Source: Cochliopodium minus (lineage: Eukaryota > Discosea > Himatismenida > Cochliopodiidae). From it: 12,217 nt of DNA. The stretch is from NCBI GenBank assembly GCA_024220525.1, contig JAMYWO010000027.1, forward strand, positions 221,085-233,301, written 5' to 3'. Each line of letters begins with the position of its first letter. Position 1 is the first letter of the stretch. The position numbers and the translations under genes were made by a program. Positions 1-8,168 of the stretch are shown piece by piece. The notes under the pieces are model-generated. The model saw only the letters and a list, made by a program, of their open reading frames with translations, was not told the DNA's origin and searched no databases.

Positions 1-93
1 TTTTATTCAATTTGTTGAAAAAAAAATTAAAGGTGGCCCCTTACTGGAGGTAATTCAACAGTTATTTTTAATTTTATTATTTTGATTTTTTAC

Positions 94-1165
94 ATAATTG
101 TAGGATGATTTGCAAGATTTTTCGAATTGGTCCATGAACGAAGAGGAAACTTTGAATGTTATCTGTTTGGTATATCCCGGCTTATTGGTTCCATCTTTTG
201 GAGGGAAATAAAATGGCTGAAAAAAAAAAATTAAAAAAATTATCAAAAAATCAAATTTAAATAAAATTAAAAATTTAAAAAAATATATTTATAAGTTACT
301 TTGATATTATTTTTAATTAAATCTTGAAAGAAAGGAAAAGATCCATTGATGTTTTTATCAAACTTGTATTTCTCAAAAACAGATTTAGCATATTCCAAAT
401 ACTCTTCAGTACTAATCCCTACCTCCTTCAAAACAGGAGCTTTATTGCTCAAAACAAGACTTTCGTAGACTATCTCCATTTCGTTGAAGTAAAGGTTCCT
501 GCTGAATCCATCATAGTTCAAATGGTGTGTAACAAAAACAAAAAATTTCCTTTTCACATTTGATTTATCATTTATAATTATTGATCTCAACATTGTTTTT
601 CCTAACAATAAAAAAACCAATTAATTTAAAAAGTTTTTGATTTTCTTTTTTAAAATTTTTTTTAAAATTAAACAAGATTTATTTTTGTCAATTTAATTAA
701 ACCACCATCGAAAAGATGAAAAAGATCAATAATGATTCTATTTTTTTCTTTTTTTAATTTATATTTTTATATTTTATATATTTTTTATGTTCTGCAGTTT
801 ATTTTTTTTCATTTTTTATAAAAACCTTCAAAATTATGCATCTGTTCGATGATTCTATCTGCATAATCCATCAATTGATTTTTTATCTTCAAGATATCCA
901 TATTAGAGAAATCCCAAACTTCCTCCTTAATTATTTCGTCTTGAATCTGAATGGCCTCCACAAAATGAGTTTTATAATTGCCATTGATCATCCTGAAAAA
1001 GATCTGCCTCAAAGATACATGCCTTTCCAACAAAATTCTTAAAGTCTCTTTGAATTTCTCGATATTCACATCCTCATTTAATATATGGATGGATTTATTG
1101 ATAGCATTAGATCTTTTATGATAATCTCTATTTGCAAAATAATTTTGGGCAGGCAAAAGATCCAT
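94..1165 (-). CDS. NRPS-type condensation domain protein, N-terminal part (3 exons, runs off left edge)
   Basis: Exons read on the minus strand are 1165-826, 601-300 and 216-94, with introns of 224 and 83 bases; the frame closes at both junctions and gives 255 residues. The family is recognised from the condensation-domain order: LLPAQ at residues 3-7 directly after the start Met, ERHVSLR at 47-53, and the catalytic-type motif HHLNYDG (HHxxxDG) at 139-145, then a region typical of the domain's middle up to about residue 255. In non-ribosomal peptide synthetases this domain joins two carrier-bound acyl or aminoacyl groups, and the second His of the motif is important for catalysis. No adenylation or carrier domain lies upstream, so the protein starts with this domain. 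The C-terminal half lies beyond position 1. The donor at 93 (GTAAAA) has no in-frame acceptor within the window: the best-looking next stretch (about 1-36) is one base out of frame. Either the intron extends past the edge or the gene is broken there. Family call is strong; integrity is unknown. Confidence 0.78.
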
Positions 1166-1443
1166 TTTTTATATATTTTTTATTAGAAAGATTCAAAAAA
1201 AGGAAAATGGGAAGACTATTATAGTTAAATGGAAGGATTTGGTGCTGAATAAATTTTTTTTTTTGATTTTTCATGTCTTTGACTCCTTTTTTGATTTCAT
1301 TTTCAAATTAAACTTCAGAGAGATGTAATCCATGTCATTATCATTTTTGGATTTGGAGAAAGAATTAAATTCCTTCAAATGAGTTAGATTTTAAAAATAA
1401 TTTCAAATAAAGTTTTAATTTCAAATTGGAGATTTGCAATTTT
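1166..1443. other. Spacer with a possible extra exon on the minus strand
   Basis: The spacer lies between the stop of the 266-residue gene and the start of the condensation gene, both on the minus strand. On that strand 1384-1271 is open for 36 codons, ends in TGA, and has a less A/T-biased composition (contains SKSKNDNDMDYISL). A candidate acceptor (TTTGAAG) precedes GAATTT near 1366. I could not connect it to the upstream gene in phase: the nearest donor (GTTTTTTGAA at about 1456) gives a different frame. It may be a terminal exon, a relic or 3' untranslated sequence. Confidence 0.25.
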
Positions 1444-2244
1444 TTATTTTTCAAAAAACTGATCAAAGAAAAAATCAAATTCTGGGTTTTCTTGGAGAAC
1501 TGAAAGTTTTTGGGTGGGTGAATTTTCATCGGAATGTTCCTCAAGGAATTCGGAAGGATCACAATTTGATTTTGGGATAGATAGATTTGTATTTGAAGAT
1601 ATCAAGATATTCTCTTTGGAAATTTGGAAATTTTCGAAAGTAACTTCCAACAGTTGGTTATCTTGTTTCATCAAAGGATATTGAATTTTCTTTTCCTCAG
1701 TTATTCTCTTAGGAGATTTTATTTCCTTTGAATCCTCTTTGGGAGATTTAGTTTTGCTTAGAGCTTTCTTGGGAGATTTTATTTCCTTTATTGTAATTAT
1801 TTGGTGTCCTAAATCTATCACAGTATCATCGATGGGGATATCTTCGATGGGGATATTGTGTTCTTCCAGAATAGATTTGAATGATCCATTCTTTATCTGA
1901 TCCAATTTTATGAAGGTGTTTGTGGCGCATGGATTGAGATTTGCCTTGTATTTCTGATCTATCTTCTTCAGAATTTCCTTTTGTTTTAATTTAATGCTTT
2001 CTCCAGGAGATTTACGTTCAAGTGTTTGTATTTGCTTCCTTATATCGTCTTTCAGCTTGTTAGATTCTTTGCAAGGTAAATTTCTGATATCATAAAGTGA
2101 AACATATTCGATGTAGTTGATCAAAAACAGAGGAATTTTTGATCCTTCAGCTCTCTTTCTGGTTTCTTTCTTTTTTTTTAATTTAATTTGGCTTGTTGCA
2201 TCATTTTCTCTTTCATTTTTTCTTTTGTTGTTATTGGTGTTCAT
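1444..2244 (-). CDS. Hypothetical basic protein with K-S-P motifs
   Basis: A single 266-residue open frame with ATG at 2244 and TAA at 1444, long for this A/T-rich background. I do not recognise a family. The first 35 residues are highly basic (NNNKRKNERE, then KLKKKKETRKR), like a nuclear localisation signal. Residues about 38-120 are the most ordered-looking part, with hydrophobic residues and a lysine-rich helical stretch. Between about 155 and 185 the motif K-S-P-[KG] recurs (IKSPKKA, TKSPKED, IKSPKR), resembling the S-P-K sites of linker histones and of proline-directed kinase substrates. The tail is acidic and ends in an aromatic patch (FDFFFDQFFEK). A nuclear or chromatin-associated, kinase-regulated protein is inference only. 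A further open stretch downstream (1271-1384) could be an extra terminal exon, but I found no matching donor. Confidence 0.72.
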   Translation of the reverse strand: MNTNNNKRKNERENDATSQIKLKKKKETRKRAEGSKIPLFLINYIEYVSLYDIRNLPCKESNKLKDDIRKQIQTLERKSPGESIKLKQKEILKKIDQKYKANLNPCATNTFIKLDQIKNGSFKSILEEHNIPIEDIPIDDTVIDLGHQIITIKEIKSPKKALSKTKSPKEDSKEIKSPKRITEEKKIQYPLMKQDNQLLEVTFENFQISKENILISSNTNLSIPKSNCDPSEFLEEHSDENSPTQKLSVLQENPEFDFFFDQFFEK

Positions 2245-2557
2245 TTAGATTAATTTGGATTGGATTATTGTTGTGTTTTTTTTTATTTATTCTTAAATAA
2301 TTTAAAATTTTTTTTAATTTTGATTGTGTAGAATATGATCATTCATAAATTCAGTGAATCTTTTTAATCAATCAAAACAAAGAATCATAATTTGATTTGA
2401 ATATATTACTTCTATTTGATCAATGAATGCACAGAAAATTAAATTTAATTAAAAAGATAATTCACAATATTCATTTTCAAATTTTCATTTTTAAAAATAA
2501 TTAAAAAAAAAAATTCTTAAAAATATAAATTCTTAATTTGATTCAAAAAGTATAAAT
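2245..2557. other. A/T-rich intergenic stretch
   Basis: This lies upstream of the 266-residue minus-strand gene and probably holds its promoter. I see no open reading frame worth reporting, no RNA gene and no clear repeat, only poly-A/poly-T tracts. Confidence 0.5.
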
Positions 2558-2875
2558 GATCTCAACATCAATTTTTTGATTTTCTTGATTCAATGTAAAT
2601 TATTTATTTATTAATTTATAAATCTTTATTTTTATTTTAATTTAAATATTTATTTTCCTTTATTCATTTTTTTATTTATAAAAACCTTCAAATTATGCAT
2701 ATGTTAGTTGATTCTATCTCATAATCCATCAATTGATTTTTTATCTTCATATTACGGAAATCCCAAACTTTTTACTTTATTATTTCGTCTTGAATCTGCA
2801 TGGACTCCAATTAAAGAGTTTAAAATCGCCTATGAACATCCCATAGAAGATCTGCCTCAAAGATACATGCCATTT
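2558..2875 (-). pseudogene. Truncated duplicate of the condensation-domain gene
   Basis: This stretch is recognisably a copy of about 560-1030. The segment 2678-2873 follows 818-1017 closely, sharing for example ATAAAAACCTTCAAA, ATCCATCAATTGATTTTTTA and CTGCCTCAAAGATACATGCC, with several small deletions that break the frame (such as the loss near 2745 compared with AAGATATCCATATTAG in the parent). GATCTCAACA at 2558-2567 matches the start of parent exon 2 at 584-593, so the copy includes parent intron 1 and is DNA-derived, not a retrocopy. The copy stops abruptly after the equivalent of ERHVSLR, so the N-terminal 45 or so codons and everything after the start of exon 2 are missing. It has the same orientation as the parent. 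No function expected. Confidence 0.8.
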
Positions 2876-2997
2876 TTTAAAATTTTTTTAATAAATTTAT
2901 TGATTCAAAAAAAGGTAAGTTTAATTATTTATCTCAAATATTTGTTCAAAAATTCATCAATGTCAAGACAAAAAGAAAGAAAATAGAAAAACAAAAG

Positions 2998-3379
2998 ATG
3001 GAAGAAGAAGAAGGTTTTTTGGTTGAAGGAGAAGGGGTTGGTGTTGGAAAAATTGTAGAAGGGATCAAAGTAGAAGGAGTCAAAGTAGAAGGTACTAAAT
3101 TTTTTTAAAAATGAATAATAAAATAAAATGAATAATAAAATAATAAAATAAAAAAATAAAAATAAAAATAAAAATAAAAATAAAAATAAAAAAAATTAAA
3201 TTAAAAATAAAATTTTACTGAGGGTAGAGGGTCTCAAAGTAGAAGGATTTAGGGTGGAAGGGATCAATGTGGATGGAGTGATGGTGGATGGTGTCAAAGT
3301 GGATGGTGTTATCGTAGAAGGAGTTATTGTTGATGGTGGTGTAGTTGAAGGGCAACCATCTACGAAATTGATAAATTAA
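2998..3379 (+). CDS. Small protein of V-[ED]-G-x-x pentapeptide repeats (2 exons)
   Basis: ATG at 2998 follows an A-rich leader, and the frame ends at TAA 3377. The proposed exons are 2998-3091 and 3228-3379 (donor G|GTACT, acceptor GTAG|AG), giving 81 residues. Nearly the whole protein is a five-residue repeat of the form V-[ED]-G-[VILF]-x, for example VEGIKVEGVK in exon 1 and VDGVMVDGVKVDG in exon 2. It begins MEEEEG and ends QPSTKLIN. The period-15 DNA repeat (GTAGAAGGNNTCAAA-like) is visible directly. I do not recognise a family: it differs from A(D/N)Lxx pentapeptide proteins and from elastin VPGVG. With the splice sites chosen, one extra Glu breaks the period at the junction. The intervening A/T-rich block is flanked by GTAGAAGGT and GTAGAGGGT, so an insertion into the repeat array is an alternative to an intron. 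No signal peptide is seen. Confidence 0.6.
3157..3192 (+). repeat. (TAAAAA)n microsatellite inside the intron
   Basis: Six consecutive TAAAAA units lie within the putative intron of the V-E-G repeat gene. Just upstream, ATGAATAATAAAATA occurs twice (about 3110-3143). Confidence 0.9.
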
Positions 3380-3527
3380 ATTCATCAGAAAAAAATAGAA
3401 TTAAAAAATAATTAAAAAAATAAAAAAAAATAATTCATGAAAATAATTCAAAAAAATTAAAAAAAAAAAATGGAATTAAAAAAAAAATATATTAAAAAAA
3501 TAAATTACAAATTTAAAGATTTAAAAA

Positions 3528-5661
3528 TTAAAAAATAATTTTTTTACTTGTGCATTGTACTAAACAAAAATCAGGAGCATAATTGAATTCGATCAAAAGT
3601 CTGTCTGTTCCCCAGATGCTTTGGTTGAAAGTAGTGAAGACAGTGGTGAAGAGAACTCCACAATTTAATCCAGTTCCTACTGTGCTTGTATCATTAATTG
3701 TGTTGTCATAAAAAACATTTGTATAAATAGGAGTTCCAAATGTTTGACCTGCCTTTAAAAATTTCGTATTTTTAATTATTTAATTTATTTAATTTAAATA
3801 TTTTTATTTTAAGTTTTAAGTTTTATTTTTTTATTTTTAATCATTTATTTTTTTTGATTAATTAGAAATATTTTTTTTTATTTTTTTATATTTTATTTTT
3901 ATTTTTAATTTTTTTTAATTTAATTTTTTTAAAATTTTAAACCAAAGCTCCAACATTAGAATTCCCTGTTATTTTTGAAGCAGCATAGCTGTTGGAAATT
4001 GTGATTGTTGCACTATTTGAAAGAGAACCAAACAATCCTAAAAAATTAAAAAATTAAATTAATTTTATAAAAAAAAAATATTTCTTTTAAAATTTAAGAA
4101 AATTTTTTTTTTACCTCCAACATTTGCTCTACATACAACGCTATTTGTTCTTGAATAAGAATTAGTTACAGTGATAGTTGCTGCACTTTGTACGTTATAT
4201 TCTCCTACCAATCCTCCACACTAGAAAAATTAATATTAAAATAATTATTTTTTGTTTTTTTGTTGTTTAGAATTTAAAATAATTTTAAAATAAATCAGAT
4301 TAATAAAAAAAATTGTTACGGAATCAGTTGTGTTTGTTCCAAGAACATTCACTGCAGGTCTTGTATAAACTTGGTCTAAATTAGTGTTTACGATTTGTCC
4401 AATTATTCCTGAATGAAAAATTGAAGAGTTAAAATCAATAAATTTTTTAAAATATAAAATTCATTAACCTCCAACAATCATGTTTGCTTTAATAGTTCCA
4501 CTGTAAATTCCCGATTCTGAAACACTTCCACCATCTTTAAATAAAAAAGTTTAATTTTTTTTATTAAAAAAACAGTTTTACTTAAACTTCCTGCAATCCC
4601 TCCAACCTTTCCTTTTAAATTATTTTTTTTTTATTTTAATTAAAATTTAAGAAAAATTCTTATGAAAATGTTCACCTTGTGCTTGTACAATGATTTGAGA
4701 GTCATTTGAAGAAAAACCATTGTTATAAAGTTTGTTCAAAATCAATCCGTCTCCAAACCCAAAAATTCCTCCAACTGTCAGTCCTAAAGGTACAACAACA
4801 CTAGTGTTTGTTACTGTAATCTGAGTAACTCTAGATTCTAAAATTTTTTAAATTAAAAATTTAAGAATAATCATAAATTCTAAATTTTGAAAATAAGTTG
4901 ACAAAATAATTTAAATTTTAAATGAAAATTTTTTTTTACGTAATAAAAGTCCCACTAAACTTCCTACATTAGAAATTCCAGAAACAGTGGATTGGATCGA
5001 GTTTTGTGTTGTATTCAAAGTAGAAAGTTGAATGTTGTCGATGGTGCAATTTGTACCTGATGCGATCAAAAGAGCAAAGTTGGAAAATACATTTTCTGTT
5101 GCAGTTGCTGTGAAATCTTGAAAAGTGATGTTGGTGAAGCTGCTGTTTACTGCGTTTGTGAAGATGGCTGTGTTTGATACATTTCCTGTCAAGTTTATAT
5201 TTGATATTACAAATCCTTTTCCATCTATCCTTCCCATGAAGGGAAATGATGAATTTCCTATTGGATAAAATGGATTCACTGTGGAGCAATCCTAAGATTA
5301 TAAATTTAAATTATTTAAAATTTTTTGAATGAGGATATTCCAATTGATTTAAAGAAGAAATTATAATTCAATATAAAATCAAATATAGATTATAATATGT
5401 TAATTTGTTCATTCGTTTTCCATTTTAAAAAATTTAAAAATAGTTTACAATGTTTGATTCCAAAATATAAACTGCGCTTGCATCATTCAAAGTAATATTG
5501 TTTTGCAAGAATGAGCAGTCTGTAATGGTTGTTTGTCCCCTTATATTTGTTAATAGGCAAATGATAATTAACAAAATCAAGCAAATTGATCTAAACTAAT
5601 AGAGAAATAATCAAAAAAAAAAAATCAAAATCAAATCCCTTACTCTAAAAATTGAAATCAT
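3528..5661 (-). CDS. Secreted GLUG-like repeat protein (10 exons)
   Basis: Exons on the minus strand are 5661-5644, 5595-5449, 5291-4940, 4837-4676, 4611-4582, 4534-4469, 4408-4320, 4220-4115, 4037-3943 and 3752-3528. All have GT..AG borders and together give 429 residues ending in TAA. Residues 1-27 form a signal peptide (basic MISIFRFR, then a long I/L core, ending near NIRGQ). FMGRIDGKGF at 73-82 is the F-x-G-x-x-D-G-x-G strand that opens GLUG-type beta-helix domains. Later repeats carry the vGGLvG-like motif: NVGSLVG (163-169), KVGGIAG, IVGGIIG, CGGLVG, NVGGLFG and NVGALAG, separated by S/T/N-rich strands. The tail (IWGTDR, then two Cys) resembles the usual C-terminal cap. Such proteins are secreted, often adhesive, right-handed beta-helices; adhesion is inferred here. 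The sequence is rich in N-x-S/T, so glycosylation is likely. The least certain splice is donor GTTTAA at 3942. Confidence 0.88.
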
Positions 5662-6117
5662 TCTTATGCAAGGTGAAAGTTTTGAAGAATATTAATTTTT
5701 TTTATTTATTTTTTTAAATTGTGAAGAACTCAAAATAATTAAAAAATTGACTGTAATTTAATTTTATTCAAAAAGAATGCCTGATATCACTATCTAATTG
5801 TTCATCAAGTTGGATTGTTTGGAGTTTGTCAAAAGTTATTTGTGAAAAACATGCAAAAATGTTACAAGTTTCATAAGGGGATATTTTTTCTTTTTTTAAT
5901 AATCTTAGTAAAAGAAAATTGATTCTGTAAACCAAAGGAACCTATCAAAGCTAAGAGCTATTGGAGAAAAAAATTTAATCGTAGTGACTAATTAAATTCT
6001 TTTCTATAAAGAAGTTTGAAAAAAATAAAGTTATTTTTTGCCAAATTAATATAGAAAATCAGATTTTATTTTTTTTCAATCAAATTAATATTAATTAAAT
6101 TAAAAAAAAATTAAATA
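5662..6117. promoter_or_regulatory. Divergent intergenic region between the GLUG-like gene and the F-box array
   Basis: The starts of two divergent genes (5661 on minus, 6118 on plus) face away from each other across 456 bases, so both promoters should lie here. The outer parts are poly-A/poly-T rich. The middle (5768-5941) is less A/T-biased and contains an orphan open frame listed separately. No specific promoter element can be named. Confidence 0.4.
5768..5941 (-). pseudogene. Orphan exon-like open stretch, 57 codons
   Basis: On the minus strand, 5941-5768 is open for 57 codons and ends in TGA. It contains no Met, and an acceptor-like TTTGATAG sits immediately upstream at 5942, as for a terminal exon. 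The peptide is protein-like (starts VPLVYRINFLLLRLLKK, ends LDEQLDSDIRHSF). No upstream exon or start is visible before the plus-strand gene at 6118. I recognise no family. It may be the last exon of a decayed gene, or a chance open frame; base composition, less A/T-rich than the flanks, is the main reason to list it. Confidence 0.3.
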
Positions 6118-6987
6118 ATGAGTTTTGATATTCTTCCTAAAGGAATCAAAGAAGAAATTTGGAGTTATTTAGATGATAAAGAATTTTTTCAAAAAAGATT
6201 TGTGAGTAAAGAATGGAAAGGTAAAATAGAAAATCCACAATCACTATTATTGAAGGAAAAATATGATAGATGTAGAAAGATGTTTAAAGAATGGAAGAGT
6301 AGGAAACCTAATTTTTACAGAGGGTTTTGTTTGACTACAAAAATTTTATCAACTTTAAAAGTAAACATTGGAGTGAAATGTTTTTATGGGAAGGTTTCAA
6401 CAATGACGTAAAATTCTTTTTAGATTTAAATCTATTTTCCAAATTTAAACGTGAATTCGGACAAATTTAATAAATAATTTTAAATTAAAAACTAATTCAC
6501 TGAATTTTAAATTATTTATTTTTTTTTTTTACAATCAAAAAGACAAGGATATTTTGGATTTCTTTGTAGTATTTGTTCAGACAGTTGTTGCAATATCGCA
6601 GATGATGAAAAATTCAAATTGAAATATCTCTTGACCATTTTAATCTATGTAGTAATGTTACCCTTCACCATCTTTTTTGCAATTCAATTTTTAATTTATG
6701 AACTAATGAGGATTTTGATCTGGATTATTTCTTGTTTTCATTTCGGGAATTCAACTGATCTTCTTTGTAAATTTGAGAACATTCCTACAGACACTATTTT
6801 GATTTTAAGACAACATGATCAACTACTAGATATGCCCTCTCGAGCTCCCTTTCCAAACAATAAAGAAACACTGAGAAGATTGAAAGAGAATCCTCTTAGT
6901 TTTTACAATGCTATGAAAGTGGTTGAAGAAAGGGTAGATTGTTTTACTGCCCTTTCCATTTGTTTCTTTGGAAGGCAGGCTTATTAA
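6118..6987 (+). CDS. F-box-like / hydrophobic protein, array copy 1 (2 exons)
   Basis: Exons are 6118-6407 and 6543-6987 with a 135-base intron (donor AC|GTAAAA, acceptor AAAAAG|A, phase 2), giving 244 residues. Residues about 4-40 fit the F-box pattern: ILPKGIKEEIWSYL, then EFF, then RFVSKEWK. F-box domains bind SKP1 and bring substrates to SCF ubiquitin ligases. A charged helix with a Cys follows to residue 96. The second exon starts with a Cys cluster (CSICSDSCC, 105-113), then a long hydrophobic stretch at about 125-162 (one long or two short membrane segments), then a soluble tail with APFPNNKETL and a final CFFG. Compared with copies 2 and 3, the tail carries fewer cysteines and lacks the second intron, the reading frame running straight through. 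The membrane location is predicted from hydrophobicity only. The acceptor was fixed by gap-free alignment with copy 2. Confidence 0.82.
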
Positions 6988-7004
6988 ATTATTCTTTTAT
7001 TAGA

Positions 7005-7125
7005 ACCTTTATGATCTCGATTTTCAAATAAAATTTTCCAAAGTTATCTAACTGTTTTACTTTTATGGACCTTTGTGATCTCAAAGATTTTCAAAAAAAA
7101 TTTACCAAACTTGTTAGATTAAATG
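7005..7125. repeat. Two-unit direct repeat, 64-base period
   Basis: ACCTTTATGATCTC (7005) with its following 36 bases recurs imperfectly as ACCTTTGTGATCTC (7069), including GATTTTCAAA and TTACCAAA/TTCCAAA. It lies in the 3' flank of array copy 1 and appears non-coding. Confidence 0.7.
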
Positions 7126-7249
7126 TACAAACTGGATCTTTTCTTTTACAAACTTGGATTGTTTGTTCTTATAAATTAATAAAAAAAAAATCGAAAAAAA
7201 ATTGATTGTACCATATATTTAATTCATCAAATTTGTTATAATTTTCCAA

Positions 7250-8084
7250 ATGAGCTTTGATATTCTTCCTAAAAGTATCAAAGAAGAGATATGGAGTTAT
7301 TCAGAAAATGATAAAGAATTTTTTAATCTGAGAAGAGTATGCAAGGATTGGAAGAATAACATCGATAATTGCAAATCTTCCCATATGAAGGATAGATATG
7401 AAAGATGCAAGGAAAGATCTGATGAATGGAGAAATGGGAGAAAGAAATTTTATGATGGATTTTCATTAATTGCCAAAATGCTCACTACAACACGCCAAGA
7501 TATAGGATTAAGATGTTGTTATGGAGAGGTACTTTGTCTCAGGTGAATATAGATTAGAACGTTTTTTATTTTTAAAGATTAAATTAAATGAAAAAGTAAA
7601 ACATGTGTTGGTTTTATTTGTCTTGTGAACGCGGAATGTTGTTGTAATGTGAACAAGAATGAATGCACCTGTTGTGAAAAGTTAGGTGTAATCATACATT
7701 TTTTCTTTCTCTCTTGTTTCTGTTCTTTTGCAATATCTCTTTTGTTCATTGAATTTGTAAGAATTCTATTTTGGTTGCTTACTTGCTTTCATTGTTGTCG
7801 TGCAAATGATTTAATTTGTAAATGCAGGAATGTTAGTAAAAAAAAAAAATTTTCAAACAAAATTTAATTTAATTCATTTTTTTAATTTAGAAAAGCCAGC
7901 TTTCAAAAAAAAAGTTGGTGATGAAAATTATCCAACTGAACCGCCTTTCCCAAGCAAAGAAAAAACAATCCAAATGTTGAAAGACGGCGTCAGTTTTGAA
8001 AAAGCTATAGAACAAATAGAAGAAGATCTTTCTTGTTGTGAAGCTTGTTCTATTTGTATGTTTGGGTCAATGATCTTTGACTAA
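7250..8084 (+). CDS. F-box-like / Cys-rich membrane-like protein, array copy 2 (3 exons)
   Basis: Exons are 7250-7542, 7597-7835 and 7891-8084 with introns of 54 and 55 bases (phases 2 and 1), giving 241 residues. The F-box-like segment is ILPKSIKEEIWSYS, then EFFNLRRVCKDWK (about residues 5-42). A lysine/arginine-rich helical linker runs to about 97. Exon 2 holds Cys clusters (ECCCN at 111-115, CTCCEKLG at 121-128), a hydrophobic stretch at about 129-165 that could cross a membrane once or twice, and a Cys-rich HCCRANDLICKCRN. Exon 3 has PPFPSKEKTIQML, a short charged helix, and a terminal CCEACSICMFG. ATG at 7250 is supported by identity with copy 3. An SCF substrate receptor tethered to a membrane is an inference; the cysteines could bind metal, form disulfides or be acylated. 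Confidence 0.85.
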
Positions 8085-8168
8085 ATCATTTTTTTTTTAA
8101 ATAAAATTTTCATTCGTTCAAAAAAAAAAAATTTGTTTGGTTGTATCGTAATATAAATTATAAACATA

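Noticed and set aside
33-211. Plus-strand reading with an apparent intron (50-103) and a terminal exon containing SNWSMNEEETLNVICLVYPG
   Set aside because: It looks protein-like, but the minus strand of the same bases continues the condensation domain in phase from exon 2 (PFYFPPKDGTNKP onward), with good splice sites on that strand, so the plus reading is antisense shadow.
836-1042. Plus-strand open frame of 68 codons
   Set aside because: Antisense of condensation exon 1.
1365-1562. Minus-strand open frame of 65 codons
   Set aside because: It overlaps the end of the 266-residue gene in another frame and consists of low-complexity K/L/N/F codons.
2708-2986. Plus-strand open frame of 92 codons
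   Set aside because: Antisense of the decayed condensation-gene duplicate; its first two thirds mirror the antisense of the parent exon.
3000-3379. CRISPR-like array suspected from the regular short repeats
   Set aside because: The repeat is a 15-base coding period (V-[ED]-G-x-x) with no spacers, in an intron-bearing eukaryotic context.
4969-5289. Second minus-strand open frame of 106 codons overlapping the GLUG-like exon 3
   Set aside because: It is a shifted frame of exon 3; the other frame carries the signal-peptide connection, the D-G-x-G strand and GLUG-like repeats.
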